From positions 63,896 to 127,895 of the forward strand of contig NZ_LMJB01000001.1 in assembly GCF_001429765.1 (NCBI RefSeq): a stretch of 64,000 nt of DNA, given 5' to 3'. Shown here piece by piece: positions 29,880 through 37,932 of this stretch (the first letter of the stretch is position 1; the number at the start of each line of letters is the position of its first letter). The notes beneath the pieces are model-generated. The model was not told the origin of the DNA and did no database searches. It worked only from the letters and a program-made list of their open reading frames with translations. A program made the translations under genes and the position numbers. The DNA comes from Flavobacterium sp. Root901 (GTDB taxonomy: Bacteria > Bacteroidota > Bacteroidia > Flavobacteriales > Flavobacteriaceae).

Positions 29880-29938
29880 TTTTGGTTTACATTTTTGGTT
29901 ATTGATAGTTAGCTTCGAAAATCACTGCATTTTTGGTT
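29877..29938 (-). repeat. Three copies of AACCAAAAATG in the susC leader, two opening ultrashort frames
   Basis: Read on the minus strand, AACCAAAAATG occurs at 29928-29938, 29890-29900 and 29877-29887. The last contains the true susC start. The first ATG is followed by CAG TGA (a two-codon frame) and the second immediately by TAA (start-stop). The true start lies 13 bp after the start-stop. All three share the A-rich upstream context that flavobacterial ribosomes use in place of a Shine-Dalgarno site. Confidence 0.6.
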
Positions 29939-30208
29939 GAAATACTTTTAGTGATTAACGGTACAAAAATGATTAATAATGAGTCTTTTAAGGAGTAATA
30001 TAATCCGATTTATGGGTATTAAAAGTCTTGTTTAAAAAATATTATCGTTCTCTTAACTACAAAAAACAACTTTTTTAAGCATACATAGAACACAAAGTCT
30101 TTCTTATTATTTATAAAATTTCCGATTACCTGAGCGGACCAATTAAAATAAAAGAAAAAGATTTACAAAATTCTTTTTTTGAATAAAGAAAATTAGCAGA
30201 AACGAAAA
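29939..30208. other. AT-rich region upstream of PUL 2 susC
   Basis: About 270 bp with no open frame of note. It must contain the susC promoter, but I see no exact TAnnTTTG match on the minus strand and no long inverted repeat. The PUL 3 element is absent. Confidence 0.45.
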
Positions 30209-30234
30209 AGCCCTTCGTTTCTCAACAAAGGGCT
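30209..30234 (-). terminator. Terminator after the DUF1080 gene
   Basis: AGCCCTT (30209-30215) pairs with AAGGGCT (30228-30234) around a 12 nt loop; on the minus strand a T-rich TTTTTCGTTTC follows. It lies 35 bp beyond the stop codon of the DUF1080 gene and marks the end of the PUL 3 minus-strand series. Confidence 0.75.
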
Positions 30235-30269
30235 CTATAAACCTGATAAAGTGGTTAACTATTTTATTC

Positions 30270-30959
30270 TCAATTTAATGGTTTTATTACTATGTTTCTA
30301 AACCAAACATTATTGCCATGATCCTGTAAAGCAATTTTTCCTTTTTTGAATGTACCGAATTCAGGCCAGCCGGCAAATTTACTTCCGTCAATCAATCTTT
30401 GAAAATTAGTGTCCCAAAGCACTGTTTCTACCACAATAACGCCATTTAGGATAAAGGTTAATTTTCCTTTATTACTTATAATCTCCGCTTTATTCCATTC
30501 TCCTACAGGTTTTACCGGTTCTGATTTGCTTTGAATTAAATCGTATAAATCTCCTGCACGGTGTTTTGTAATTTTCCCATCGGGATGGCCATCGTTGTCT
30601 AAAACCTGCATTTCTAAACCTGTACTAAACGTATTTGGATATTTTTCAGGATTTTCATTGATGTAAAAAATAATACCGCTATTGCCATTTGGAGAAATTT
30701 TCCACTCTAATTTTAAATGAAAATTTTCAAACTCAGCGTTGGTTACTAAATCACCTCCTTGTCCGTTCTCAGCTGCTTTTGGATCAAAATGCAATAATCC
30801 ATCTTCAACAATCCATCCCGCTGCAGCAGAACTTTTTCCATAAGTATGCCAGCCTGCTGTCGTTTTTCCGTCAAAAAGAGGCTTAAAACCTTTTTGCGCC
30901 TGAATGATTTGAGAAAACAAAAAAAGCAATACTGCTGCTATAACATTTTTCATTTGCAT
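30270..30959 (-). CDS. DUF1080 (3-keto-glycoside hydrolase-like) secreted protein
   Basis: The protein (229 residues from ATG 30959) has a signal peptide (MKNVIAAVLLFLFSQIIQAQ) and one DUF1080 domain with a jelly-roll fold: FKPLFDGKTTAGWHTYG, WKISPNGNSGIIFYI, EMQVLDNDGHPDGK, and the C-terminal GKIALQDHGNNVWFRNIVI. Members of this family have been reported to act on 3-keto-disaccharides after oxidation by a partner dehydrogenase. No such dehydrogenase lies in this window, so a general glycan-active or binding role is also possible. The longer frame to 30992 lacks a good signal-peptide start. The gene follows the GH31 gene, separated by a hairpin. Confidence 0.82.
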   Translation of the reverse strand: MQMKNVIAAVLLFLFSQIIQAQKGFKPLFDGKTTAGWHTYGKSSAAAGWIVEDGLLHFDPKAAENGQGGDLVTNAEFENFHLKLEWKISPNGNSGIIFYINENPEKYPNTFSTGLEMQVLDNDGHPDGKITKHRAGDLYDLIQSKSEPVKPVGEWNKAEIISNKGKLTFILNGVIVVETVLWDTNFQRLIDGSKFAGWPEFGTFKKGKIALQDHGNNVWFRNIVIKPLN

Positions 30960-31058
30960 AATTTTTATTTTTATAATTGAATTAATCTTCAATGTGTCTG
31001 TTCAGTACTATATAGTTTAAAGTAAAGTTAATAAAAACTGCTCTAACTATTTATTTAA

Positions 31059-31088
31059 AAAAGGATGAGCAAAAACGTTCATCCTTTT
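31059..31088 (-). terminator. Hairpin terminator after the GH31 gene
   Basis: AAAAGGATGA (31059-31068) pairs perfectly with TCATCCTTTT (31079-31088) across a 10 nt loop. On the minus strand it follows the GH31 stop codon by about 40 bp, and the stem itself ends in T residues. It suggests the DUF1080 gene is at least partly separately transcribed. Confidence 0.72.
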
Positions 31089-31130
31089 AATATTAATCGG
31101 TTCTTCAATCAGATAAAAAATTATTATCAT

Positions 31131-34100
31131 TTATATAGAAGGAAAAAGGCTTGTTCTGGATATTTTATCAGAAGAAAAATCAACTGAAAGTCCATCACCA
31201 TAGCTTTCCTGAAAATATTCTAAACGAATTGGGATAAGTCCTTTTTTTAATTTTATTTCAGATTTCTTTTCGTCAAAACCATGCAGTCCATCATTATCAA
31301 TCAGCAGTTCATTGTTGATGTAGAACTTACTTCCATCATCAGAAGCTAAATAGAAAGTATATGTTCCATCTTCAGGAACGTTTATAAAACCGTTATAAAC
31401 TAATCCGTAATTATTAGAATCGTGTTTGATTTTTCTTAAATCAAAATCAGGTGCATATCCTTTGTCAACAGGAGAAAGTTTACTGAAATCCGGAATCCTG
31501 TTCCATTTTCCTTTGTATAAATTATAGCTTAATCCTGTTTTTTTATTGTAAAATATTTTTGAAATCACAGAACTGCAGGAACCATTGCCTTCCGGACATG
31601 CGATAGCGTTTACACGAGCCGGAACCAAAACTTCGAATGCTTTTGTATAAAGCTGCGATTTTTGTGTCGGAACTGAACCATCTGTAGTGTAATAGATTTT
31701 ATCTTTTCCCTGAACAAATTCTACTTTAGCTTTTGTATCCGATTCTACTTCCGTTTCTGTTTTAAATTCCGGTCTTTCGGCAATATTTCCGTATGTTTTA
31801 AGCAATTCATAATAAGGTTTGTACACTTTGTTTGTTTCACTGATCGATTGAATGGTCAGAAGTGCACTATTCCAGCGATCTCGAAATCCGTCAATTTCTT
31901 TTTTAATGTCTGAAAGATTGTATTCCAGATTTTGACCAAACTGAGACAGCGACATGATTTCAAAAGGGCTGTATAAACCATCATTCCAATCGTTTAACAA
32001 ACGGAAAGCTTCAAAATTCTTCATGTATTTAATCTGTCCTTTTTTACCTGAAAGAAGCTGCTGATCGTATTCAGGAAATTGTACCCCGATGAAAATTTTT
32101 GTATTTGTTGAAAATTCAGGTACATAAATACGAGTTTCAAAATCATTTCCTGAATAAGACCATGTCCCGGCTTTTGGGTTTGCACTGTACGGAATATTTT
32201 GTCCATTAATGGTTACATTCACCGGAGGAAAAGAACATGGAAAACGCAGTTCGTAACCTCTCGAAGTTAACATTCCCGGAAATGAACCTTCAACAGGCGA
32301 AATCACAACATTTATTTTATTGCCCGTTTGCTCTGATGTTACAGGAGTAAAAGTAAAGGCATTTTTTTTGAAATTGTTATTGTTTCCTTCATCTTCATAA
32401 AGTCTCAATGTCCCTTTTTTACCAGGATAAAAAGAAAGAATTAAAGGATTTAAAGGTTTTTCATCTGTTCTTTCTACTTTTGGCTGCATCGGAATAATAG
32501 CACCTTCTTTTACAAAAACCGGAATATCACCTATTGTAAAAGGCATTGTAATTTTTTTTCCGCCTTTAATGATACTTCCTGTACTGCATTCGTACCACTT
32601 ACCTTCCGGGAGCCATGTTTCGTGCTGCAAAGCAACATTTCCTTTTTCAATAGGCTTTGTAATTGGATTCACAATCATATCACGTCCAAACATATATTGA
32701 TTGGGCATCGAATACGCATTTTCATCTTTTGGATAATCGTAATACATTGGGTGAACCGTAGAAACTCCGGTTTCATAAGTATTGCGTGCTTCATTGTACA
32801 AATACGGAACTAAAGAATATCTCGTTAAATAAGCTTCTCTCATAATAAGAAAATTATCAAGCGGATAAGCCCAAATACGTCTTTCATGCTGCGGCGCGGC
32901 GGTAGCGTGTGTTCTAAATATCGGACTAAAAACGCCCCACTGAATCCATCTTGTGTACAGTTCTGCAGTACCGGCACTGCCTTGATGGCCGCCAATATCG
33001 TGACTCCAATAACCAAATCCAACATTTGCAGCTGTAGAAGTAAAATAAGGCTGATAATTTAGAGATTCCCAAGAAACATGGGTATCGCCTGAGAATCCGA
33101 TTTGATACCTGTGATTCCCAAGTCCGCCCCAGCGGTGAAAAATTAACGGACGCACCTTATTCTGACGTTCCATATCGCTGTAATGCACATAATTTAGATA
33201 AATAGTTGGATTAACTCCGGGAATATTGGTACTTCCCCATTGCTGCCAGTCTAGCCACCAGAAATCTACACCCGCTTTTTCAATTGGATGCAAAACCAAA
33301 TTCATATAATTGGCTGCAAATTTTTTATCTGTAATATCAAACGGAACATATTTTTTTGATGCCGGATCTATTCCCATTGCTTTTGCCATTTCCGGATATA
33401 CATCTTCATAAGGCTGAATTCCGGAAGCAGGATGCAGGTTCAGACAAGTTTTAAGATGCTGCTCATTTGTCCATTGCAGAAACTTTTCAGGAGAAGGAAA
33501 CAAATTTTTATTCCATGTAAAACCAGTCCAACCTGAATCTTCTCCAGCCTGATCCCTTTGTCTCTGTCCGTTTTTGAAAAATTCCGGAAGTGATTTTACG
33601 TGCCAGTCCATATCAATTACAAATACATCAAGCGGAACATCGTGCATTTTAAATTCGCCGACAAGATCACGAAATTCAGTATCTGAATATTCCCTGTATC
33701 TTGACCACCAGGCACCAAAGGCAAATCTTGGAGGCATTGCTATTTTTCCCGCAATGTCTGTAAAATCTTTTAAAGCCGCTTTATAATCAGAGTCATATGC
33801 AAACAAATACAAATCCTGCGGTTTATCTCCCGGACGTGCCATTACCCAAGGCCATTCTGAATTATCAAATAAGGGGCGTTCGCTGTCGTCTGCCAAATAC
33901 CATCCGTCACGCGAAATAATACCTTGTTCCAATTCTTTGGCTGGTCCGTCAACTCCATCCAGAGTACGGGTTGTACCCAGAAGATTTCTGGTATTAGCCA
34001 GTCCAGGTTTCCAAGTTGTGGTTTTACCATTTACGATAAAATCAACACTTAGATTTTTGTCGTTAAACCTACCGGAATCTTTTTTGTACCTGAGTTTTAT

Positions 34101-34373
34101 AACATCAGTTGCAATTTGCAGTTCTCCTTTGCTTTCTTTTTTGTTAAACGATGGTACCGGAAGATTTCTATTTACAAAAGTTAATGAAGCATTGTCTGTA
34201 AATTTTCCGTCAGAACTCCATTCCATACGTATGACACGAGGCGAAAGCACCGTAAACCTTGCATTGCCAGAAACTACGACAGCTTTAGGATCTGCTTCAG
34301 GCTTGTATTCCTGAGCAGCCACAGATGCCGAAACTAGACAAAAAAGTGCAACTAAAAATTGTTTTGTTTTCAT
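31131..34373 (-). CDS. GH31 glycoside hydrolase with chitobiase-like and PA14 domains
   Basis: The 1080-residue exported protein (signal ending SVAAQ) is a multidomain GH31 enzyme. The barrel (about 215-540) has nucleophile Asp375 in DFWWLDWQQWG and acid/base Asp430 in GFSGDTHVSWES. The usual alpha-glucosidase WNDMNE sequence is replaced by WLDWQQ, so substrate specificity differs from classic alpha-glucosidases. A beta-sandwich with DUF5110-like RLYEDEGNNN follows (about 540-720). After a linker region, residues about 880-930 look like a chitobiase C-terminal repeat (KIYYTTDGSVPTQKSQ), and about 945-1075 form a PA14 domain (YNGFINVPEDGTYTFYLASDD). It lies downstream of the ricin-repeat GH43. 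alpha-Xylosidase or alpha-galactosidase-type activity is possible; I cannot choose. Confidence 0.87.
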   Translation of the reverse strand: MKTKQFLVALFCLVSASVAAQEYKPEADPKAVVVSGNARFTVLSPRVIRMEWSSDGKFTDNASLTFVNRNLPVPSFNKKESKGELQIATDVIKLRYKKDSGRFNDKNLSVDFIVNGKTTTWKPGLANTRNLLGTTRTLDGVDGPAKELEQGIISRDGWYLADDSERPLFDNSEWPWVMARPGDKPQDLYLFAYDSDYKAALKDFTDIAGKIAMPPRFAFGAWWSRYREYSDTEFRDLVGEFKMHDVPLDVFVIDMDWHVKSLPEFFKNGQRQRDQAGEDSGWTGFTWNKNLFPSPEKFLQWTNEQHLKTCLNLHPASGIQPYEDVYPEMAKAMGIDPASKKYVPFDITDKKFAANYMNLVLHPIEKAGVDFWWLDWQQWGSTNIPGVNPTIYLNYVHYSDMERQNKVRPLIFHRWGGLGNHRYQIGFSGDTHVSWESLNYQPYFTSTAANVGFGYWSHDIGGHQGSAGTAELYTRWIQWGVFSPIFRTHATAAPQHERRIWAYPLDNFLIMREAYLTRYSLVPYLYNEARNTYETGVSTVHPMYYDYPKDENAYSMPNQYMFGRDMIVNPITKPIEKGNVALQHETWLPEGKWYECSTGSIIKGGKKITMPFTIGDIPVFVKEGAIIPMQPKVERTDEKPLNPLILSFYPGKKGTLRLYEDEGNNNNFKKNAFTFTPVTSEQTGNKINVVISPVEGSFPGMLTSRGYELRFPCSFPPVNVTINGQNIPYSANPKAGTWSYSGNDFETRIYVPEFSTNTKIFIGVQFPEYDQQLLSGKKGQIKYMKNFEAFRLLNDWNDGLYSPFEIMSLSQFGQNLEYNLSDIKKEIDGFRDRWNSALLTIQSISETNKVYKPYYELLKTYGNIAERPEFKTETEVESDTKAKVEFVQGKDKIYYTTDGSVPTQKSQLYTKAFEVLVPARVNAIACPEGNGSCSSVISKIFYNKKTGLSYNLYKGKWNRIPDFSKLSPVDKGYAPDFDLRKIKHDSNNYGLVYNGFINVPEDGTYTFYLASDDGSKFYINNELLIDNDGLHGFDEKKSEIKLKKGLIPIRLEYFQESYGDGLSVDFSSDKISRTSLFPSI

Positions 34374-34481
34374 ATTTTATTTTAAAAATTAATCTGAAAT
34401 AAATACTTCAAATAATTCATTAAACTATTATTAAATAAATTTAAACGATTTTATCTGAAGTATTTACGCTTTGTTTTACGT

Positions 34482-36599
34482 TTATTTTTTAATAAATCGT
34501 TTTATAATTTTTGTTCCGTCTTTCTCAAAAACAGCAAAATAAATTCCTGTTGTTAAACCAGAAACATCCAGACTATTCTCTTTTACTGTTTGTTCTTTAA
34601 CCAAACTTCCTGTTTCAGAAAAAACACGAACCTTGGTATCTTGTAAATCAGCAGTAAAGAATAAAGTGTTTTTTACCGGATTCGGATATACGTTTATAAT
34701 TTTATTTTTATCTTCCTTTTCTATAGATAATGATTTTGCAGCTAAGGATCCCGATACAGGTTTTACTAAATCCAGTTTCCAGCGCTGCGCGTCGTTGTTG
34801 TTATCTGTCCATTGCTGTACGTTTGTTCCCGGTTCTGCCAGATTATTGGCTACGTCCAGACACATATTAGTGTTTTTGTGAGTAAGTTTAAAATAGCCGT
34901 CACTCATCAGTTCAATTTTCCAGCGCTGCGCATCTGTACCCAAATCTGACCATTGCTGTACATTAGCTCCGGGCTGACTGCTGTTATTATCTACATCTAA
35001 CACCTGAGTAGTTCCTTTATGTGTCAATTTATAAAAACCGTCCAATTCTTTTGTAATAACCCAGCGTTGTGCATCACTGTCATTGCTTGTATATTGCTGC
35101 ACATTTGCACCTTGCTGCGTGCTGGCTCCACTAACATCCAGACACTGGTTTGTTCCTTTATGAGTTAGTTTATAAGTACTTCCTGAAATAATAGGAACTT
35201 CTATTAAATCCATTTTCCAGCGTTGGGCATCAGTGCCGAGATCTGACCATTGCTGCACATTTGCACCAGACTGGCTGCTGTTGTTATCTACATCTAATAC
35301 CTGAGTGGTTCCTTTGTGAGTAAGTTTACAATATCCATCAGACATTAATTCGATTTTCCATCGTTGCGCACTCGTATTGCTATCAAGCCACTGCTGTACA
35401 TTTGCTCCCTGAGTGCTGCTGTTTTGCGAAACATCCAGACACTGATTGGTTCCTTTATGGGTTAGTTTATAAAAACCATCTGCCTCGAGTGTAACAATCC
35501 AGCGTTGTGCATCGCTTCCATTGTCTGTACTCTGCTGAACATTTGTACCTGATTGGTTTCCGTTATTAAAAACATCCAGACATTGATTTGTTCCTTTGTG
35601 CGTTAATTTATAAATACCACCTGAAACGATACTTTGAGTAGGACAAGACTGATCCGGTACTCTGGGCGCAACACCATAATTGGTCATATTTACAGGTTCA
35701 ATTAAATCGGCAGAATTGAAATACATTCTGTCGATTGCAATTTTTCTGTCACCGGATGTTCCGTTTTCATAACGATGATAAATGATGTAATATTCATCGC
35801 AATTTCCCATTTTTAAAACGCCATGATGTCCAGGACCTTTATCTTCAGAATTAGAACTTAATATTTTGCCTCTGTAAGTCCATGGTCCCATAGGCGAATT
35901 TGAAGTTGAATACTGCACATTATAAGTATCATTATACCAGGCACCGTTAGAATACATCATATAATAAATTCCTTTTCGCTTTACCATATAAGGACCTTCT
36001 GTATAATTTTGAGGGGTAATATCAGTTGGACCTGTAGCCAATGAAATCATATCTGCGTTTAGTTTACGAACCACCATTCGGCTTTTGCCGGATCCTCCGT
36101 AATAAATATAAGCCTGACCGTCATCATCAATAAAAACATTGGCATCAATAATATCATCGGTATACGGATCTGTTCCGATAAGCGGTGCACCGATATCCGT
36201 AAATGGTCCGATAGGTGTATTTCCGACAGCTACGCCAATTTTGGTCTCGGCAGTATAATAGAAGTAATATTTATTATTCCGAAAAACAACTGCGGGAGCC
36301 CAGCCATTATATTGTGACCATGGGCTGTCCGGAAAAAGATCGAATATCAAACCTTCATCCTGCCAGTTGGTCAAATCATTGGAGGAATACGCATGAAACT
36401 GGGTTCCGTAAATCGCGGTGGTATAGATATAATATTTATTGTTGAAATAATGAATTTCGGGATCAGCACCAGTAAACAAAGGGTTACCACTTGTTTGTGC
36501 ACGAAGAGGGCTGGTAAAAGCTGCCAATGTTAAAAGCAGCATAAAACACAATCTTAATCTATCAATAAGACAATTACTATTTATTTTAAATTTTATCAT
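34482..36599 (-). CDS. Secreted GH43 enzyme with six ricin-type repeats and T9SS sorting domain
   Basis: The 705-residue protein has a signal peptide (cleavage near LRAQ, residue 35) and a GH43 propeller (about 38-315) with Asp46 (TGADPE), Asp152 (IIDANVF) and Glu201 (YTEGPYM) as the catalytic triad. Residues 327-612 are six consecutive beta-trefoil repeats, each starting YKLTHKG and ending QRW, equal to two ricin/CBM13-like trefoils that bind sugar. Residues about 635-705 are a type A T9SS sorting domain (VYPNPVKNTLFF to GIYFAVFEKDGTKIIKRFIKK), so the enzyme should be exported across the outer membrane and anchored or released. It is the only T9SS cargo I see in the window and probably acts first on the polymer. 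Activity is arabinanase/arabinofuranosidase-like by family. Confidence 0.92.
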   Translation of the reverse strand: MIKFKINSNCLIDRLRLCFMLLLTLAAFTSPLRAQTSGNPLFTGADPEIHYFNNKYYIYTTAIYGTQFHAYSSNDLTNWQDEGLIFDLFPDSPWSQYNGWAPAVVFRNNKYYFYYTAETKIGVAVGNTPIGPFTDIGAPLIGTDPYTDDIIDANVFIDDDGQAYIYYGGSGKSRMVVRKLNADMISLATGPTDITPQNYTEGPYMVKRKGIYYMMYSNGAWYNDTYNVQYSTSNSPMGPWTYRGKILSSNSEDKGPGHHGVLKMGNCDEYYIIYHRYENGTSGDRKIAIDRMYFNSADLIEPVNMTNYGVAPRVPDQSCPTQSIVSGGIYKLTHKGTNQCLDVFNNGNQSGTNVQQSTDNGSDAQRWIVTLEADGFYKLTHKGTNQCLDVSQNSSTQGANVQQWLDSNTSAQRWKIELMSDGYCKLTHKGTTQVLDVDNNSSQSGANVQQWSDLGTDAQRWKMDLIEVPIISGSTYKLTHKGTNQCLDVSGASTQQGANVQQYTSNDSDAQRWVITKELDGFYKLTHKGTTQVLDVDNNSSQPGANVQQWSDLGTDAQRWKIELMSDGYFKLTHKNTNMCLDVANNLAEPGTNVQQWTDNNNDAQRWKLDLVKPVSGSLAAKSLSIEKEDKNKIINVYPNPVKNTLFFTADLQDTKVRVFSETGSLVKEQTVKENSLDVSGLTTGIYFAVFEKDGTKIIKRFIKK
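34764..35621 (-). repeat. Six tandem ricin-type (QxW) coding repeats
   Basis: Six repeats of 44-51 residues encode YKLTHKGTNQCLDV-like beginnings and DAQRW ends. Repeats 3 and 5 share a nearly identical 36-residue stretch (KLTHKGTTQVLDVDNNSS, then GANVQQWSDLGTDAQRW, differing by Ser/Pro at one point), a sign of recent internal duplication of a repeat block. This also makes the region prone to recombination and assembly errors. Confidence 0.85.
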
Positions 36600-36691
36600 A
36601 ACTTTTCATTTTATAAAACATTCTAATACCTTATTCTCTTTTATAAAAAAATCATTTAAATCCTGCTTTACAGAAAGCTGATTTATATTAA

Positions 36692-36739
36692 GAATTCAAA
36701 ACTTTTCCCTGCTTAAAAAGCCGGAAAAGCTTTGAATTC
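36692..36739 (-). terminator. Long hairpin between susE and the GH43-ricin gene
   Basis: Arms of 17 bp at 36692-36708 and 36723-36739 pair with one mismatch (GAATTC at the outer ends). On the minus strand it lies just after the susE stop codon. No clear T tract follows, so it may be a terminator, an attenuator or a stabilising 3' stem that sets different levels for the susCDE genes and the enzymes downstream. Confidence 0.5.
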
Positions 36740-36753
36740 ATCATTTTAAAATA

Positions 36754-37917
36754 TTATAGTTTTTTTAGTACTATAGTCATTTTTGCCGGATTAACTGTCA
36801 GTTCATATTGACCAGCAGTTTCAATGATCCATTTATTGTCAGGATTTCCGTTTGGCATTAAAAGCATTGTAGGATTATCAGAAGCATTTCCTTTTAATAC
36901 TGTACCATTTGTTGGAGGCATTAGATTTTTACCGTTCCAATTGCCTAATTCTAAAGGAAGTTTAAACTCTCCGGCATCAAACTGTCCTTTATAAACGAAT
37001 ACTTCCGGATTTTTAGGATCCCATGTCATTGGTTTTGCCCTGCCTATATCCCAGCCTATGCCGGTTATGGCATTTCCAACCATGTATACATTTTCATAAG
37101 GCACATATCCAAAGGCATAAATTCCCTGATCAATATCCAGATAGAAGGAATGACGGCCTGCTTCTGTTACTTTAAAGACATTATCATTGTTTCTCGGCTC
37201 AGTTTCATTGTACACAATTTTATTTTCGGCAGCCGGATCGTAAGAAGGAAGTTCACTGCCTGGTTTTTCAATAACTTTGAATGAACCAATTGAAAAATCT
37301 CCTGTAAAATTGTAAATTGTCCTTTCTGTTTTTTCCGGTAAGCTTTTACCGGTGCTGTAATCCCAGCCTCCGCTGACAGCATCTCCAACCATAAACAACG
37401 GTAATGGTCCCGGACTGTAACTCGTTACGGCAAAACTAGAAGTTGATACTTCCGGAAGCTGATACTGTGCCGAATTATCTACTCTTGCTATTATCTGCAC
37501 TTCAAGATTGGTAACAACACCGCCCGGGCGTTTAAAATTTTTCAAAAGCAAAGAGTTTAACTGCCCTACAGTATAAGATTTAGTAAAAATACCGGCAGGA
37601 ATTTCTTCTGTAATTGTTGTACTTGTTCCCGGCGCTGCACCTTCTCCAAAATTATTCCCTACGATATCCATACGGAAAAAATAGGTCAAAGACGTTCCCG
37701 CTCCTCTTTCGTTTCCCTGTGTCCATGTAAAAGTTATTGCATTTTCCGCTTCATTATCTTTTGCCAATACAACTTCTTTATTAGAAAGTGTTATCGTTAA
37801 GGGATTTGCAAAATCAGGCTGTTTAAGCCAGTCGGCGTTCTCTAGTCCGCCGTCTGTACAGGAAACCAGAACCAAACTCATTATTATAAATGAGATAATA
37901 TTTTTTATATTTTTCAT
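36754..37917 (-). CDS. SusE-like outer-membrane glycan-binding lipoprotein (PUL 3)
   Basis: The 387-residue protein has a lipoprotein signal ending LVSC (Cys20). The N-terminal SusE domain (about 35-165) opens PLTITLSNKEVVLAKDNEAENAITFTWTQG, the immunoglobulin-like fold of SusE. The C-terminal part has two repeated starch-binding-like modules (PLFMVGDAVSGGWDYS and VYMVGNAITGIGWDIG). It should be a surface-exposed binding protein assisting the SusC/SusD pair encoded upstream, which it follows by 15 bp. The ligand is unknown. Confidence 0.88.
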   Translation of the reverse strand: MKNIKNIISFIIMSLVLVSCTDGGLENADWLKQPDFANPLTITLSNKEVVLAKDNEAENAITFTWTQGNERGAGTSLTYFFRMDIVGNNFGEGAAPGTSTTITEEIPAGIFTKSYTVGQLNSLLLKNFKRPGGVVTNLEVQIIARVDNSAQYQLPEVSTSSFAVTSYSPGPLPLFMVGDAVSGGWDYSTGKSLPEKTERTIYNFTGDFSIGSFKVIEKPGSELPSYDPAAENKIVYNETEPRNNDNVFKVTEAGRHSFYLDIDQGIYAFGYVPYENVYMVGNAITGIGWDIGRAKPMTWDPKNPEVFVYKGQFDAGEFKLPLELGNWNGKNLMPPTNGTVLKGNASDNPTMLLMPNGNPDNKWIIETAGQYELTVNPAKMTIVLKKL

Positions 37918-37932
37918 TTTGTTGTGATTTAG

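Noticed and set aside
34401..34465. Inverted repeat AAATACTTCA / TGAAGTATTT between GH43-ricin and GH31
   Set aside because: The arms are 45 bp apart and AT-rich; I cannot distinguish it from chance or call it a terminator.
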